From: an uncultured Altererythrobacter sp.
GTDB taxonomy: Bacteria; Pseudomonadota; Alphaproteobacteria; Sphingomonadales; Sphingomonadaceae
DNA: 8,837 nucleotides
Direction of reading: 5' to 3'
Assembly: GCA_946885545.1 (NCBI GenBank)
Contig: CAMPGP010000072.1
Coordinates: forward strand, 1 to 8,837
A program made the translations under genes and the position numbers. Positions 1 to 5,923 of the stretch are shown here, in pieces; within the stretch, counting starts at the first letter, position 1, and each line of letters opens with the position of its first letter. Under the pieces are notes generated by a model, which was given only the letters and a program-made list of their open reading frames with translations, searched no databases and was not told the DNA's origin.

Positions 1-187
1 CGGCCGGTCGGCCTTGCGATCGGCTAGTCGCCGACCGGACCTTTCCCGGCCATTGCCGTTTGGCGAAATCCCGGTTCGCGACCAGCGAACCGCAAGCGCG
101 ACCGCGCGCCGCGGCTTATGCCGCGAAGCCAAGGCGGGCGGATGCCCGCCGCCCGGCGTTTGCGGGCGCGACCAAACAATCCCAACG
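1..187. other. Gene-free region with clustered inverted repeats
   Basis: I see no convincing gene here on either strand; the open frames are short, low in complexity and resemble no family I know. Four perfect stems follow one another: 4-12 with 30-38 (9 bp, 17-nt loop), 73-79 with 85-91 (7 bp, GGTTCGC), 110-115 with 120-125 (6 bp, loop TTAT) and 133-139 with 144-150 (7 bp, GGCGGGC, loop GGAT). None is followed by a clear T-run, so they do not look like intrinsic terminators. The region lies beyond the amtB terminator and probably separates it from a gene outside the window. Confidence 0.5.
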
Positions 188-217
188 AAAAAAGGACCGG
201 AGCGCTAGCTCCGGTCC
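188..217 (-). terminator. Intrinsic terminator of glnK-amtB
   Basis: Read on the minus strand, a perfect 10-bp stem GGACCGGAGC / GCTCCGGTCC (217-208 and 203-194) with a 4-nt TAGC loop is followed directly by six T residues (193-188). This is the textbook rho-independent form. It begins 80 bases after the amtB stop codon. On the plus strand the hairpin is not followed by a T-run, so it should act in one direction only. Confidence 0.93.
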
Positions 218-297
218 ATAAAGTCGGTGTTCGCAGGAGGAACACTGTGAGGCGGACCGAAGGTGGAGAGGATCCCCCGGCCCGCCAAACTTGTCGA

Positions 298-1614
298 TCA
301 GTTGTAGGCGCGCTCCCCGTGCTCGCCGATGTCGAGCCCGTCGACTTCGACTTCCTCGGAGACACGCAGGCCGGTCACCGCCTTCACGATGGTCGCTACG
401 ATCGCGGTGCCGACGGCAGCCCAGGCAATGGCGACGACCACGGCGATTACCTGCGTCGTCACCTGGCTGCCCATGACGTATTCGGCCGCGTCGCCCGGCC
501 CGCCGAGCGCGGGCGAATAGACGATCCCGGTGCCGATCGCGCCGACGATGCCCGCGACACCGTGGATGCCGAACACGTCGAGCGCATCGTCGTAGCCGAG
601 CTTCGGCTTGAGTTTGGCGACCGCGTAGTAGGCCACTGCCGACGCCACGATGCCGAGCACGATCGCGCCGAACGGCCCGCTGTTGCCCGCCGCGGGGGTC
701 ACAGCGACGAGACCGGCGATCACGCCCGAGCAGAAGCCCAGCGCGCTGCCCTTGTGCCCGGCGAGCCGCTCCATCAGCATCCAGGTGAGCGCGGCCGCGG
801 CGGTGGCGACGAAGGTGTTGATCATCGCGAGCCCGGCGATCCCGTCGGCCTCGAGCTCGGACCCGGCGTTGAAGCCGAACCAGCCCACCCACAACAGCCC
901 GGTGCCGACCATCGTCAGCGTCAGGCTGTGCGGCGGCATCGGCTCGGCCGGGTAGCCGCGGCGACGCCCAAGGAACATCGCCAGCACCAGCGCCGAGACG
1001 CCCGCGTTGATATGCACCACCGTGCCGCCCGCGAAGTCGAGCGCGCCCATGTCGAACAGCAGCCCGCCGCCGGCCCAGACCATGTGCGCGATCGGGAAAT
1101 AGACCAGCGTCAGCCAGATGGCGGTGAACAGCATGACCGCCGAGAACTTCAGCCGCTCGACCGTCGCGCCCAGCACCAGCGCGACGGTGATCGCGGCGAA
1201 GGTCATCTGGAAGCTGACGAAGACGTATTCGCTAATGACCTCGTCGGAGAAGGTCGCCGCGGTCGAATCGGGCGTCACCGCGCTCAGGAAGTAGTTGCCC
1301 CAGGCGAAGAACGAATTTCCGTTCGGGCCGAAGGCGGTGCCGTATCCCCACATGACCCAGATGAGCATGGCGAGCGCCGCGGCGGCGCCGACCTGGGTCA
1401 TCGTCGAAAGCATGTTCTTCTGCCGCGTCAGGCCGCCGTAGAACAGCGCGAGGCCGGGCAGGATCATCATCAGGACGAGGACCGTGGCGGTCATCATCCA
1501 GGCGTTGTTGCCCGGGTTGGGCACGGCGGCGGCGGCTTCCTGCGCGACAGCGGGCGCGGCGGCGAGCAGCGCGGCGCCCAGCGCAGCCGCACCGCAAAGC
1601 GTCTTGCGGATCAT
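298..1614 (-). CDS. amtB: Ammonium transporter AmtB
   Basis: Inner-membrane trimeric Amt/Rh channel that conducts ammonium/ammonia into the cell, 438 aa. Residues 1-24 form a cleavable signal peptide (basic start, Ala/Leu-rich core, AVA before the likely cut), as is usual for bacterial Amt proteins. About eleven hydrophobic segments follow. Visible hallmarks are LFYGG (57-61), the recruitment-site Asp193, the first pore histidine His201 in GGTVVHINAG, WFGFNAGS (245-252, pore Phe248 and Ser252) and the second pore histidine His351 in VFGIHGVAG. The C-tail LRVSEEVEVDGLDIGEHGERAYN-like end (416-438) is the cytoplasmic segment that meets GlnK. ATG at 1614 was chosen because it gives the signal peptide and has GAGGGA upstream; the frame stays open towards glnK, but that part is only a shadow of glnK. 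It is 29 bases after glnK and should be co-transcribed from the sigma-54 promoter. Confidence 0.96.
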   Translation of the reverse strand: MIRKTLCGAAALGAALLAAAPAVAQEAAAAVPNPGNNAWMMTATVLVLMMILPGLALFYGGLTRQKNMLSTMTQVGAAAALAMLIWVMWGYGTAFGPNGNSFFAWGNYFLSAVTPDSTAATFSDEVISEYVFVSFQMTFAAITVALVLGATVERLKFSAVMLFTAIWLTLVYFPIAHMVWAGGGLLFDMGALDFAGGTVVHINAGVSALVLAMFLGRRRGYPAEPMPPHSLTLTMVGTGLLWVGWFGFNAGSELEADGIAGLAMINTFVATAAAALTWMLMERLAGHKGSALGFCSGVIAGLVAVTPAAGNSGPFGAIVLGIVASAVAYYAVAKLKPKLGYDDALDVFGIHGVAGIVGAIGTGIVYSPALGGPGDAAEYVMGSQVTTQVIAVVVAIAWAAVGTAIVATIVKAVTGLRVSEEVEVDGLDIGEHGERAYN

Positions 1615-1643
1615 CGTGTGGTCCCTCTTGTCTCTGGCCGCGA

Positions 1644-2009
<366 letters not shown>

Positions 2010-2028
2010 TCACCGGCTTCGCACATGC

Positions 2029-2044
2029 AGCAAAAGCCGTGCCA
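2029..2044 (-). promoter_or_regulatory. Sigma-54 (RpoN) promoter of glnK-amtB
   Basis: On the minus strand, TGGCACG (2044-2038), four bases GCTT, then TTGCT (2033-2029) match the -24/-12 consensus TGGCACG-N4-TTGCW at every position. The GG of -24 and the GC of -12 have the required 12-bp register. Transcription would start near 2018, leaving a leader of about 36 nt that includes the glnK Shine-Dalgarno. A sigma-54 promoter in front of glnK-amtB is the established arrangement for nitrogen-regulated expression through NtrC. Confidence 0.92.
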
Positions 2045-2079
2045 GACGGGAAATTTACTGTCTTTGCAGAGGGATTCAG

Positions 2080-2094
2080 CGAAACGGTGTTTCG
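2080..2094. promoter_or_regulatory. Dyad, possible activator (NtrC-type) site, proximal
   Basis: CGAAAC-GGT-GTTTCG is a perfect 6+3+6 inverted repeat centred on 2087, about 69 bp upstream of the predicted glnK start of transcription. Its position behind a sigma-54 promoter suits an enhancer-binding protein. It does not match the enterobacterial NtrC consensus TGCAC-N7-GTGCA, so assigning it to NtrC is an inference. Confidence 0.4.
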
Positions 2095-2111
2095 TGCGCT
2101 ACACTATTTTT

Positions 2112-2126
2112 GCCTAATTGTTAGGC
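2112..2126. promoter_or_regulatory. Dyad, possible activator (NtrC-type) site, distal
   Basis: GCCTAA-TTG-TTAGGC is a second perfect 6+3+6 inverted repeat, centred on 2119 and about 101 bp upstream of the predicted glnK transcription start. It lies 32 bp (about three helical turns) from the proximal dyad, so both would face the same side of the DNA. It is just after the stop codon of the preceding hydrolase gene, but no T-run follows on the minus strand, so a terminator role is unlikely. Confidence 0.4.
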
Positions 2127-2131
2127 TGTGC

Positions 2132-2836
2132 CTATTTTGTGGGCATTTTGAGGCGGGCCCAGACCGGCAGGTGGTCGGAGGCCTGCGCGGACAGTGCGCT
2201 GTGGTGCGCGCCCGCCTCGCCCGCGTGCCAGTGGTGCGAGGCGAGTATGCGGTCGAAGCGCGCGACCGGGCGGCGGCTGGGGAAGCTGCGGCCGGGGTCG
2301 AGCAGTTGCCACCCGTCGCCGAACTCGCGCATCGCCCCGCTACGGCTGCCCCACTGGTTGAAGTCGCCCATCAGCACGGTCGGGCATTCGCGCTCGCAGC
2401 GTCCGTGATGGCCGAGGATCGCCTTGATCTGGTCGCGCCGCCTGAGGCCCGAGAGATCGAGGTGGGTGCCGATCACCCGCAGGTGGCGCCCCTCGCCGCA
2501 GTCGATGTCCGCGCGCACCGCGCCGCGCGGCTCGAGCGTGGGCAAGTCGAGCGGCTCGGCCTCGAGCACGTGGAATTCGCGGCGCACGAGAATCGCGTTG
2601 CCGTGCCAGCCGAGGCTGCGCGGGCGCTTCGCCAGGTGGACCGGCTTCCACGGCGTGTCATCGAGCGCCGCGCGCGAGAGCACGCTGGCCCGGTCGCCGA
2701 TCCGCCGGTCGACTTCCTGCAAGGCGATCACGTCTGCGTCGATCTCGCGCAGCACCGCGATGATCCGGTCGGGATCGCGCCGCCGGTCCGTCCCCACCGC
2801 CTTATGGATGTTGTAGCTCGCGAAAGTCAGGTGCAC
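2132..2836 (-). CDS. Endonuclease/exonuclease/phosphatase-fold hydrolase
   Basis: Metal-dependent phosphodiesterase or phosphatase of the EEP (exonuclease III/DNase I/synaptojanin) superfamily, 234 aa; the substrate cannot be told from sequence. The catalytic signature is complete: SYNIH with Asn9, LQEVD with metal ligand Glu41, WHGNAIL (77-83), THLDL with His125, GDFN with Asp158 and Asn160, FDRIL with Asp195, and the terminal SDHLPV with Asp221 and His222. There is no signal peptide or membrane segment, so it is probably cytoplasmic. The start is GTG at 2836: it places the first motif at the usual distance from the N-terminus, no in-frame ATG lies close upstream, and a GAGGGG sequence overlapping the preceding gene's stop could be its Shine-Dalgarno. 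It follows that gene by 17 bases, so the two are probably co-transcribed. Confidence 0.88.
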   Translation of the reverse strand: MHLTFASYNIHKAVGTDRRRDPDRIIAVLREIDADVIALQEVDRRIGDRASVLSRAALDDTPWKPVHLAKRPRSLGWHGNAILVRREFHVLEAEPLDLPTLEPRGAVRADIDCGEGRHLRVIGTHLDLSGLRRRDQIKAILGHHGRCERECPTVLMGDFNQWGSRSGAMREFGDGWQLLDPGRSFPSRRPVARFDRILASHHWHAGEAGAHHSALSAQASDHLPVWARLKMPTK

Positions 2837-2853
2837 GCGGGGAGTAACGCCCC

Positions 2854-3429
2854 TCAGGCGCGGTTTGTGCCCGGATCGCCCGCGATATAGCGGTCGGTCG
2901 GGCGTGTCGGCAGGCCGTCGATGCTACGGGTGCGGGTGGCGACCTTGGCTTCCCATTTCGCCGGATCGGCCTGCGCATGATACTTGACCAGCGTGGCGCG
3001 CGGTTTCTCGAACTCCATCAGCGGCACGCCCCAGCCGCAGCTCGTCTGCACACTCTCGACCGCGACGTCGAAAATCTGCCGCGTGCCGGGCAGCAGCGCG
3101 AAGTGCGCGGCGAGCGCCCCCCATTCGGGATCGGCCGGCAGCACCGGGCGGCCGCGGCCGTAGATGCGCAGGATCAGCGCGGGCTGCTCCCAGTTGCACA
3201 TCATCAGCGTGATCCGCCCATCCGCCAGAAGGTGCGCGTTCGTCTCGTTGCCCGAACCGCCGAGATCGAGCCAGGCGACGCGATCGGGCGCGAGCACGCG
3301 GAAGGTGTCGAGGCCCTTCGGACTGAGATTGATCCGCGCGCCTTCCGCCGCGGTGGCAACGAAGAACACCGGCTGCCGCGCGATCATCGCGACGTGCTCG
3401 TCGGTCAGCGTCTCGGTGAAATCGGCCAT
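2854..3429 (-). CDS. Pyridoxamine 5'-phosphate oxidase family protein
   Basis: FMN-binding split-barrel protein, 191 aa, of the broad pyridoxamine 5'-phosphate oxidase-like group; most members of this subgroup have no proven substrate, and it is not the biosynthetic PdxH. Recognisable blocks are INLSPKGLDTFRVL (33-46), WLDLGGSGNETNAHL (53-67), the strand ILRIYGRGRPV (87-97) and SVQTSCGWGVPLMEF (126-140). These are the conserved segments of the subgroup and probably line the flavin pocket. No signal peptide is present, so it is likely a soluble cytoplasmic flavin protein. ATG at 3429 gives a start that suits the family, though the Shine-Dalgarno is weak. Upstream lies the REPIN-like doublet, then prfC; downstream the EEP hydrolase follows after 17 bases. 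Nothing in the context fixes its role. Confidence 0.87.
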   Translation of the reverse strand: MADFTETLTDEHVAMIARQPVFFVATAAEGARINLSPKGLDTFRVLAPDRVAWLDLGGSGNETNAHLLADGRITLMMCNWEQPALILRIYGRGRPVLPADPEWGALAAHFALLPGTRQIFDVAVESVQTSCGWGVPLMEFEKPRATLVKYHAQADPAKWEAKVATRTRSIDGLPTRPTDRYIAGDPGTNRA

Positions 3430-3458
3430 CGCGACGGATTACCGCAAGTCTGCGACCC

Positions 3459-3543
3459 CGTCACCCCCGCGAAGGCGGGGGCCCATGCCATGTCGTCGCA
3501 AGACCATGAGGGCGGCTGGAACCCCGCCTTCGCGGGGATGACG
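3459..3543. repeat. REPIN-like inverted repeat doublet, CCCCGC-stem type
   Basis: Two copies of one palindromic unit in inverted orientation. The left unit (3459-3484) starts CGTCA, then has stem CCCCCGC / GCGGGGG with loop GAAG. The right unit (3518-3543), read on the minus strand, starts CGTCA with stem CCCCGC / GCGGGG and loop GAAG. The two agree at 23 of 26 positions and are separated by 33 bases. The doublet lies 10 bases past the prfC stop and 29 bases before the next start codon. The CGTCATCCCCGCGAAGGCGGGG form is a familiar intergenic repeat in sphingomonads and relatives. A transcript through it would form two stable hairpins or one long one. Confidence 0.85.
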
Positions 3544-3553
3544 ATGGCAGTGA

Positions 3554-5077
3554 CTATCTTTCCTTGGTGGCCGAGAACACCAGCTCGGGGTTCTTTTCCT
3601 GCTGGTAACCGACGTCCCACGGGCTCTTGGCCATGAACACCAGGTCGCCGTCGCGGTCCTTGGCGAGGTTGGCACGGTTGAAGCTCTCGAACTCGTCCAT
3701 CGCCTTCGCCTCGCCGCGGATCCAGCGCGCGGTGGCGAAGGGCGAGGCCTCGAGCCCTGCCTCGACCTTGTATTCCGCCTCGAGCCGCGAGACGAGCACG
3801 TCGAGCTGCAGCTGGCCGACCACGCCCACGATCCACTGCCCGCCGATCTCGGGGTAGAACACCTGGATCACGCCCTCTTCGGAGAGGTCGTCGAGTGCCT
3901 TCCTCAACTGCTTGGTCTTGGTCGGATCGCGCAGCACCACGCGGCGCAGGATCTCGGGTGCGAAGTTGGGCAGACCGGTGAAGCGGATTGCGTTCTTCTC
4001 GCTCAGCGTGTCGCCCACGCGCAGCGTGCCGTGGTTGGGGATGCCGATGATGTCGCCCGCCTCGGCGGTGTCGGCGAGCTCGCGGTCCTGCGCCATGAAC
4101 AGGATCGGCGAATGGATCGCGATCGGCTTGCCGAGGCCCGAGGGCGTCAGCTTCATCCCGCGTTTGAAGGTGCCCGAGACCTGCCGCATGAACGCGATCC
4201 GGTCGCGGTGGTTGGGGTCCATGTTCGCCTGGACCTTGAAGATGAACCCGGTCACCTCGTCGCGCTCGGGCGAAATCTGCTCCTCTCCCGCGGGCTGCGG
4301 GCGCGGCGGCGGGGCCCACTTGGCGATCGCGTCGATCAGCTCCTCGACCCCGAAGTTCTTGAGCGCCGAGCCGAAGAACACCGGCGTCAGGTCGCCGTTG
4401 CGATAGGCCTCGAGGTCGAATTCGGGATAGCCGATCCGCGCCAGCTCGATCTCTTCGGCCAGCTCTTCCGGCAGCTCGCCGAGCGCCTCGCGCTTGCCGA
4501 GGTATTCCTTGCTCGCGCCTTCGGGGATCGCAACCGAATCGGTCGCGAAGTCGAGCACGCCCTTGAACAGCCCGCCCATGCCCAGCGGCGCGCCCTGCGG
4601 GCTGACGTCGAGCGCGAGCGCATCGGCGACCTCGTCGAGCGTCTCGAAGATCGAGCGCCCCTCGCGGTCGACCTTGTTCACGAAGGTGATGATCGGCACG
4701 CTGCGCAAGCGGCAGACCTCGAACAGCTTGCGCGTCTGCGGCTCGATGCCCTTGGCCGCGTCGATCACCATGATCGCCGAATCGACCGCGGTCAGCGTGC
4801 GGTAGGTGTCTTCCGAGAAATCCTCGTGCCCCGGCGTGTCGAGCAGGTTGAAGGTGATCCCGCCTTTCTCGAACGTCATCACGCTCGAGGTGACCGAGAT
4901 GCCGCGCTGCTGCTCGATCTTCATCCAGTCGCTGCGCGCACGCCGCGCCTGCCCGCGCGCCTTGACCTCGCCCGCGAGATGGATCGCGCCGCCCTGCAGC
5001 AGCAGCTTCTCGGTCAGCGTGGTTTTTCCCGCGTCGGGGTGCGAAATGATCGCGAAGGTGCGGCGGTTGGAGGTCAT
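3554..5077 (-). CDS. prfC: Peptide chain release factor 3 (RF3)
   Basis: Translational GTPase that removes RF1 and RF2 from the ribosome after peptide release; soluble, 507 aa, about 20 residues shorter than E. coli RF3. The GTPase motifs are all present: G1 HPDAGKTT (13-20), G2 RGISVTSS (58-65, with Thr63), G3 DTPGH (80-84), G4 NKVD (134-137) and G5 GSA (236-238). The beta-barrel domain (about 275-365) and the RF3 C-terminal domain (about 370-490, including GQLQLDVL at 421-428) follow. QQRGISVTSSV is typical of RF3 as against EF-G, and the single protein lacks EF-G domains IV and V. ATG at 5077 is preceded by GAGAAGAG. REPIN-like doublets lie on both sides: one ends 11 bases upstream of the start codon, the other begins 10 bases after the stop. 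It probably shares transcripts with the reductase gene upstream. Confidence 0.97.
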   Translation of the reverse strand: MTSNRRTFAIISHPDAGKTTLTEKLLLQGGAIHLAGEVKARGQARRARSDWMKIEQQRGISVTSSVMTFEKGGITFNLLDTPGHEDFSEDTYRTLTAVDSAIMVIDAAKGIEPQTRKLFEVCRLRSVPIITFVNKVDREGRSIFETLDEVADALALDVSPQGAPLGMGGLFKGVLDFATDSVAIPEGASKEYLGKREALGELPEELAEEIELARIGYPEFDLEAYRNGDLTPVFFGSALKNFGVEELIDAIAKWAPPPRPQPAGEEQISPERDEVTGFIFKVQANMDPNHRDRIAFMRQVSGTFKRGMKLTPSGLGKPIAIHSPILFMAQDRELADTAEAGDIIGIPNHGTLRVGDTLSEKNAIRFTGLPNFAPEILRRVVLRDPTKTKQLRKALDDLSEEGVIQVFYPEIGGQWIVGVVGQLQLDVLVSRLEAEYKVEAGLEASPFATARWIRGEAKAMDEFESFNRANLAKDRDGDLVFMAKSPWDVGYQQEKNPELVFSATKER

Positions 5078-5088
5078 ATCTCTTCTCT
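5078..5088 (-). promoter_or_regulatory. Ribosome binding site of prfC, hemmed by a repeat
   Basis: The 11 bases between the prfC ATG and the REPIN-like doublet read AGAGAAGAGAT on the minus strand, containing the purine-rich GAGAAGAG Shine-Dalgarno. The repeat hairpin stops exactly short of it, so the site stays single-stranded if the hairpin folds. Confidence 0.6.
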
Positions 5089-5169
5089 CGTCATCCCAGC
5101 GAAAGCTGGGATCGGGTGCGGCAAAGTCCGGGATGCCCGAGAGCGACCCCAGCGTTCGCTGGGGTGACG
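5089..5169. repeat. REPIN-like inverted repeat doublet, CCCAGC-stem type
   Basis: Two inverted copies of a palindromic unit. The left unit (5089-5114) has CGTCAT then stem CCCAGC / GCTGGG with a GAAA loop. The right unit (5144-5169), read on the minus strand, has CGTCAC then stem CCCAGC / GCTGGG with a GAAC loop. The units agree at 23 of 26 positions, 29 bases apart. The doublet fills nearly the whole 93-base gap: one base from the reductase stop codon and 11 from the prfC start. Compared with the doublet at 3459-3543, the stem pair C-G next to GC is replaced by A-T on both arms of both units. Confidence 0.85.
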
Positions 5170-5170
5170 G

Positions 5171-5923
5171 TCAGTGGTGTTCCCGCGCCACCCGGAAGCC
5201 GGCGAAATCCTGGTTTACCGGCATCAGTTCGATGCGGTTGACGTTGAGGTGCGGCGGCAGCTCGGCGATCCACTTGATCGTGTTCGCGATGTCCTCGCCG
5301 GTCATCGGGTGGACCCCGGCGTAGAGATCGTCCGAGGCCTGCTGGCTGCCGGTGCGCACCAGCGTGAATTCGGTCTCGACCATGCCCGGCTCGATGCTGG
5401 TGACGCGCACCCCGGTGCCGTGGAGGTCGGCGCGCAGCGCGAGCGTGAAGTGGTTCGCGAATGCCTTGGACCCGGCATAGACGTTGCCGCCGGGATAGAT
5501 GTAGCTGCCCGCGACCGAGCCGATCGCGATCACCGCGCCCTTGCGCTCGATCAGCGTCGGCAGCAGCTTGCGCGTCAGCACGACCATCGCTGTGACGTTG
5601 GTGTCGATCATCGTCCGCCAGTCGGCGAGGTCGGCCTCCTGCGCGGGCGAGAGGCCCTGCGCGAGGCCCGCATTGTTCACCAGCAGGTCGATCCCGGCGA
5701 AATCCTCGGGAAGCGCGGCGATCGCCGCGTCCATCGCCTCCTCATCGCGCACGTCGAACAGCGCCGGATGGACCTTGTCGGCACCCAGCTCCGCCACCAG
5801 CGCATCGAGCCGCTCCTTGCGCCGCCCGGTCGCGACACAGCGCCAGCCGCTCGCGACCAGCGCACGCACGGTCGCCTCGCCGATCCCCGCTGTGGCCCCG
5901 GTGACGAATGCGACCTTGCTCAT
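5171..5923 (-). CDS. YdfG-type short-chain dehydrogenase/reductase
   Basis: Soluble NADP-dependent oxidoreductase of the classical SDR family, 250 aa. The Rossmann glycine motif is TGATAGIG (8-15), followed by NNAG (83-86), the structural Asn109, and the catalytic Ser136, Tyr149 and Lys153 (YAGSK). TGRRKERL (32-39) puts basic residues at the end of the second strand, which favours NADP over NAD. The block from IEPG (177-180) to LPPHLNVNRIELMPVNQ closely resembles E. coli YdfG, which oxidises L-allo-threonine, serine and other 3-hydroxy acids and reduces malonic semialdehyde. The same substrates here are an inference. The ATG at 5923 overlaps the pheT stop as ATGA, which points to translational coupling. 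The reading frame remains open far upstream inside pheT, but the SDR N-terminus and the overlap fix the start at 5923. Confidence 0.92.
   Translation of the reverse strand: MSKVAFVTGATAGIGEATVRALVASGWRCVATGRRKERLDALVAELGADKVHPALFDVRDEEAMDAAIAALPEDFAGIDLLVNNAGLAQGLSPAQEADLADWRTMIDTNVTAMVVLTRKLLPTLIERKGAVIAIGSVAGSYIYPGGNVYAGSKAFANHFTLALRADLHGTGVRVTSIEPGMVETEFTLVRTGSQQASDDLYAGVHPMTGEDIANTIKWIAELPPHLNVNRIELMPVNQDFAGFRVAREHH

Noticed and set aside
2112..2126. Dyad read as a terminator for the hydrolase gene
   Set aside because: The stem is only 6 bp and AT-rich, and on the minus strand it is followed by A residues, not T. A regulatory site fits its place behind the sigma-54 promoter better.
3459..5169. 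Repeat units considered as CRISPR repeats or IS terminal ends
   Set aside because: There are only two inverted pairs, no regular spacers, no cas genes and no transposase between them; prfC, the gene in between, is an intact housekeeping gene.
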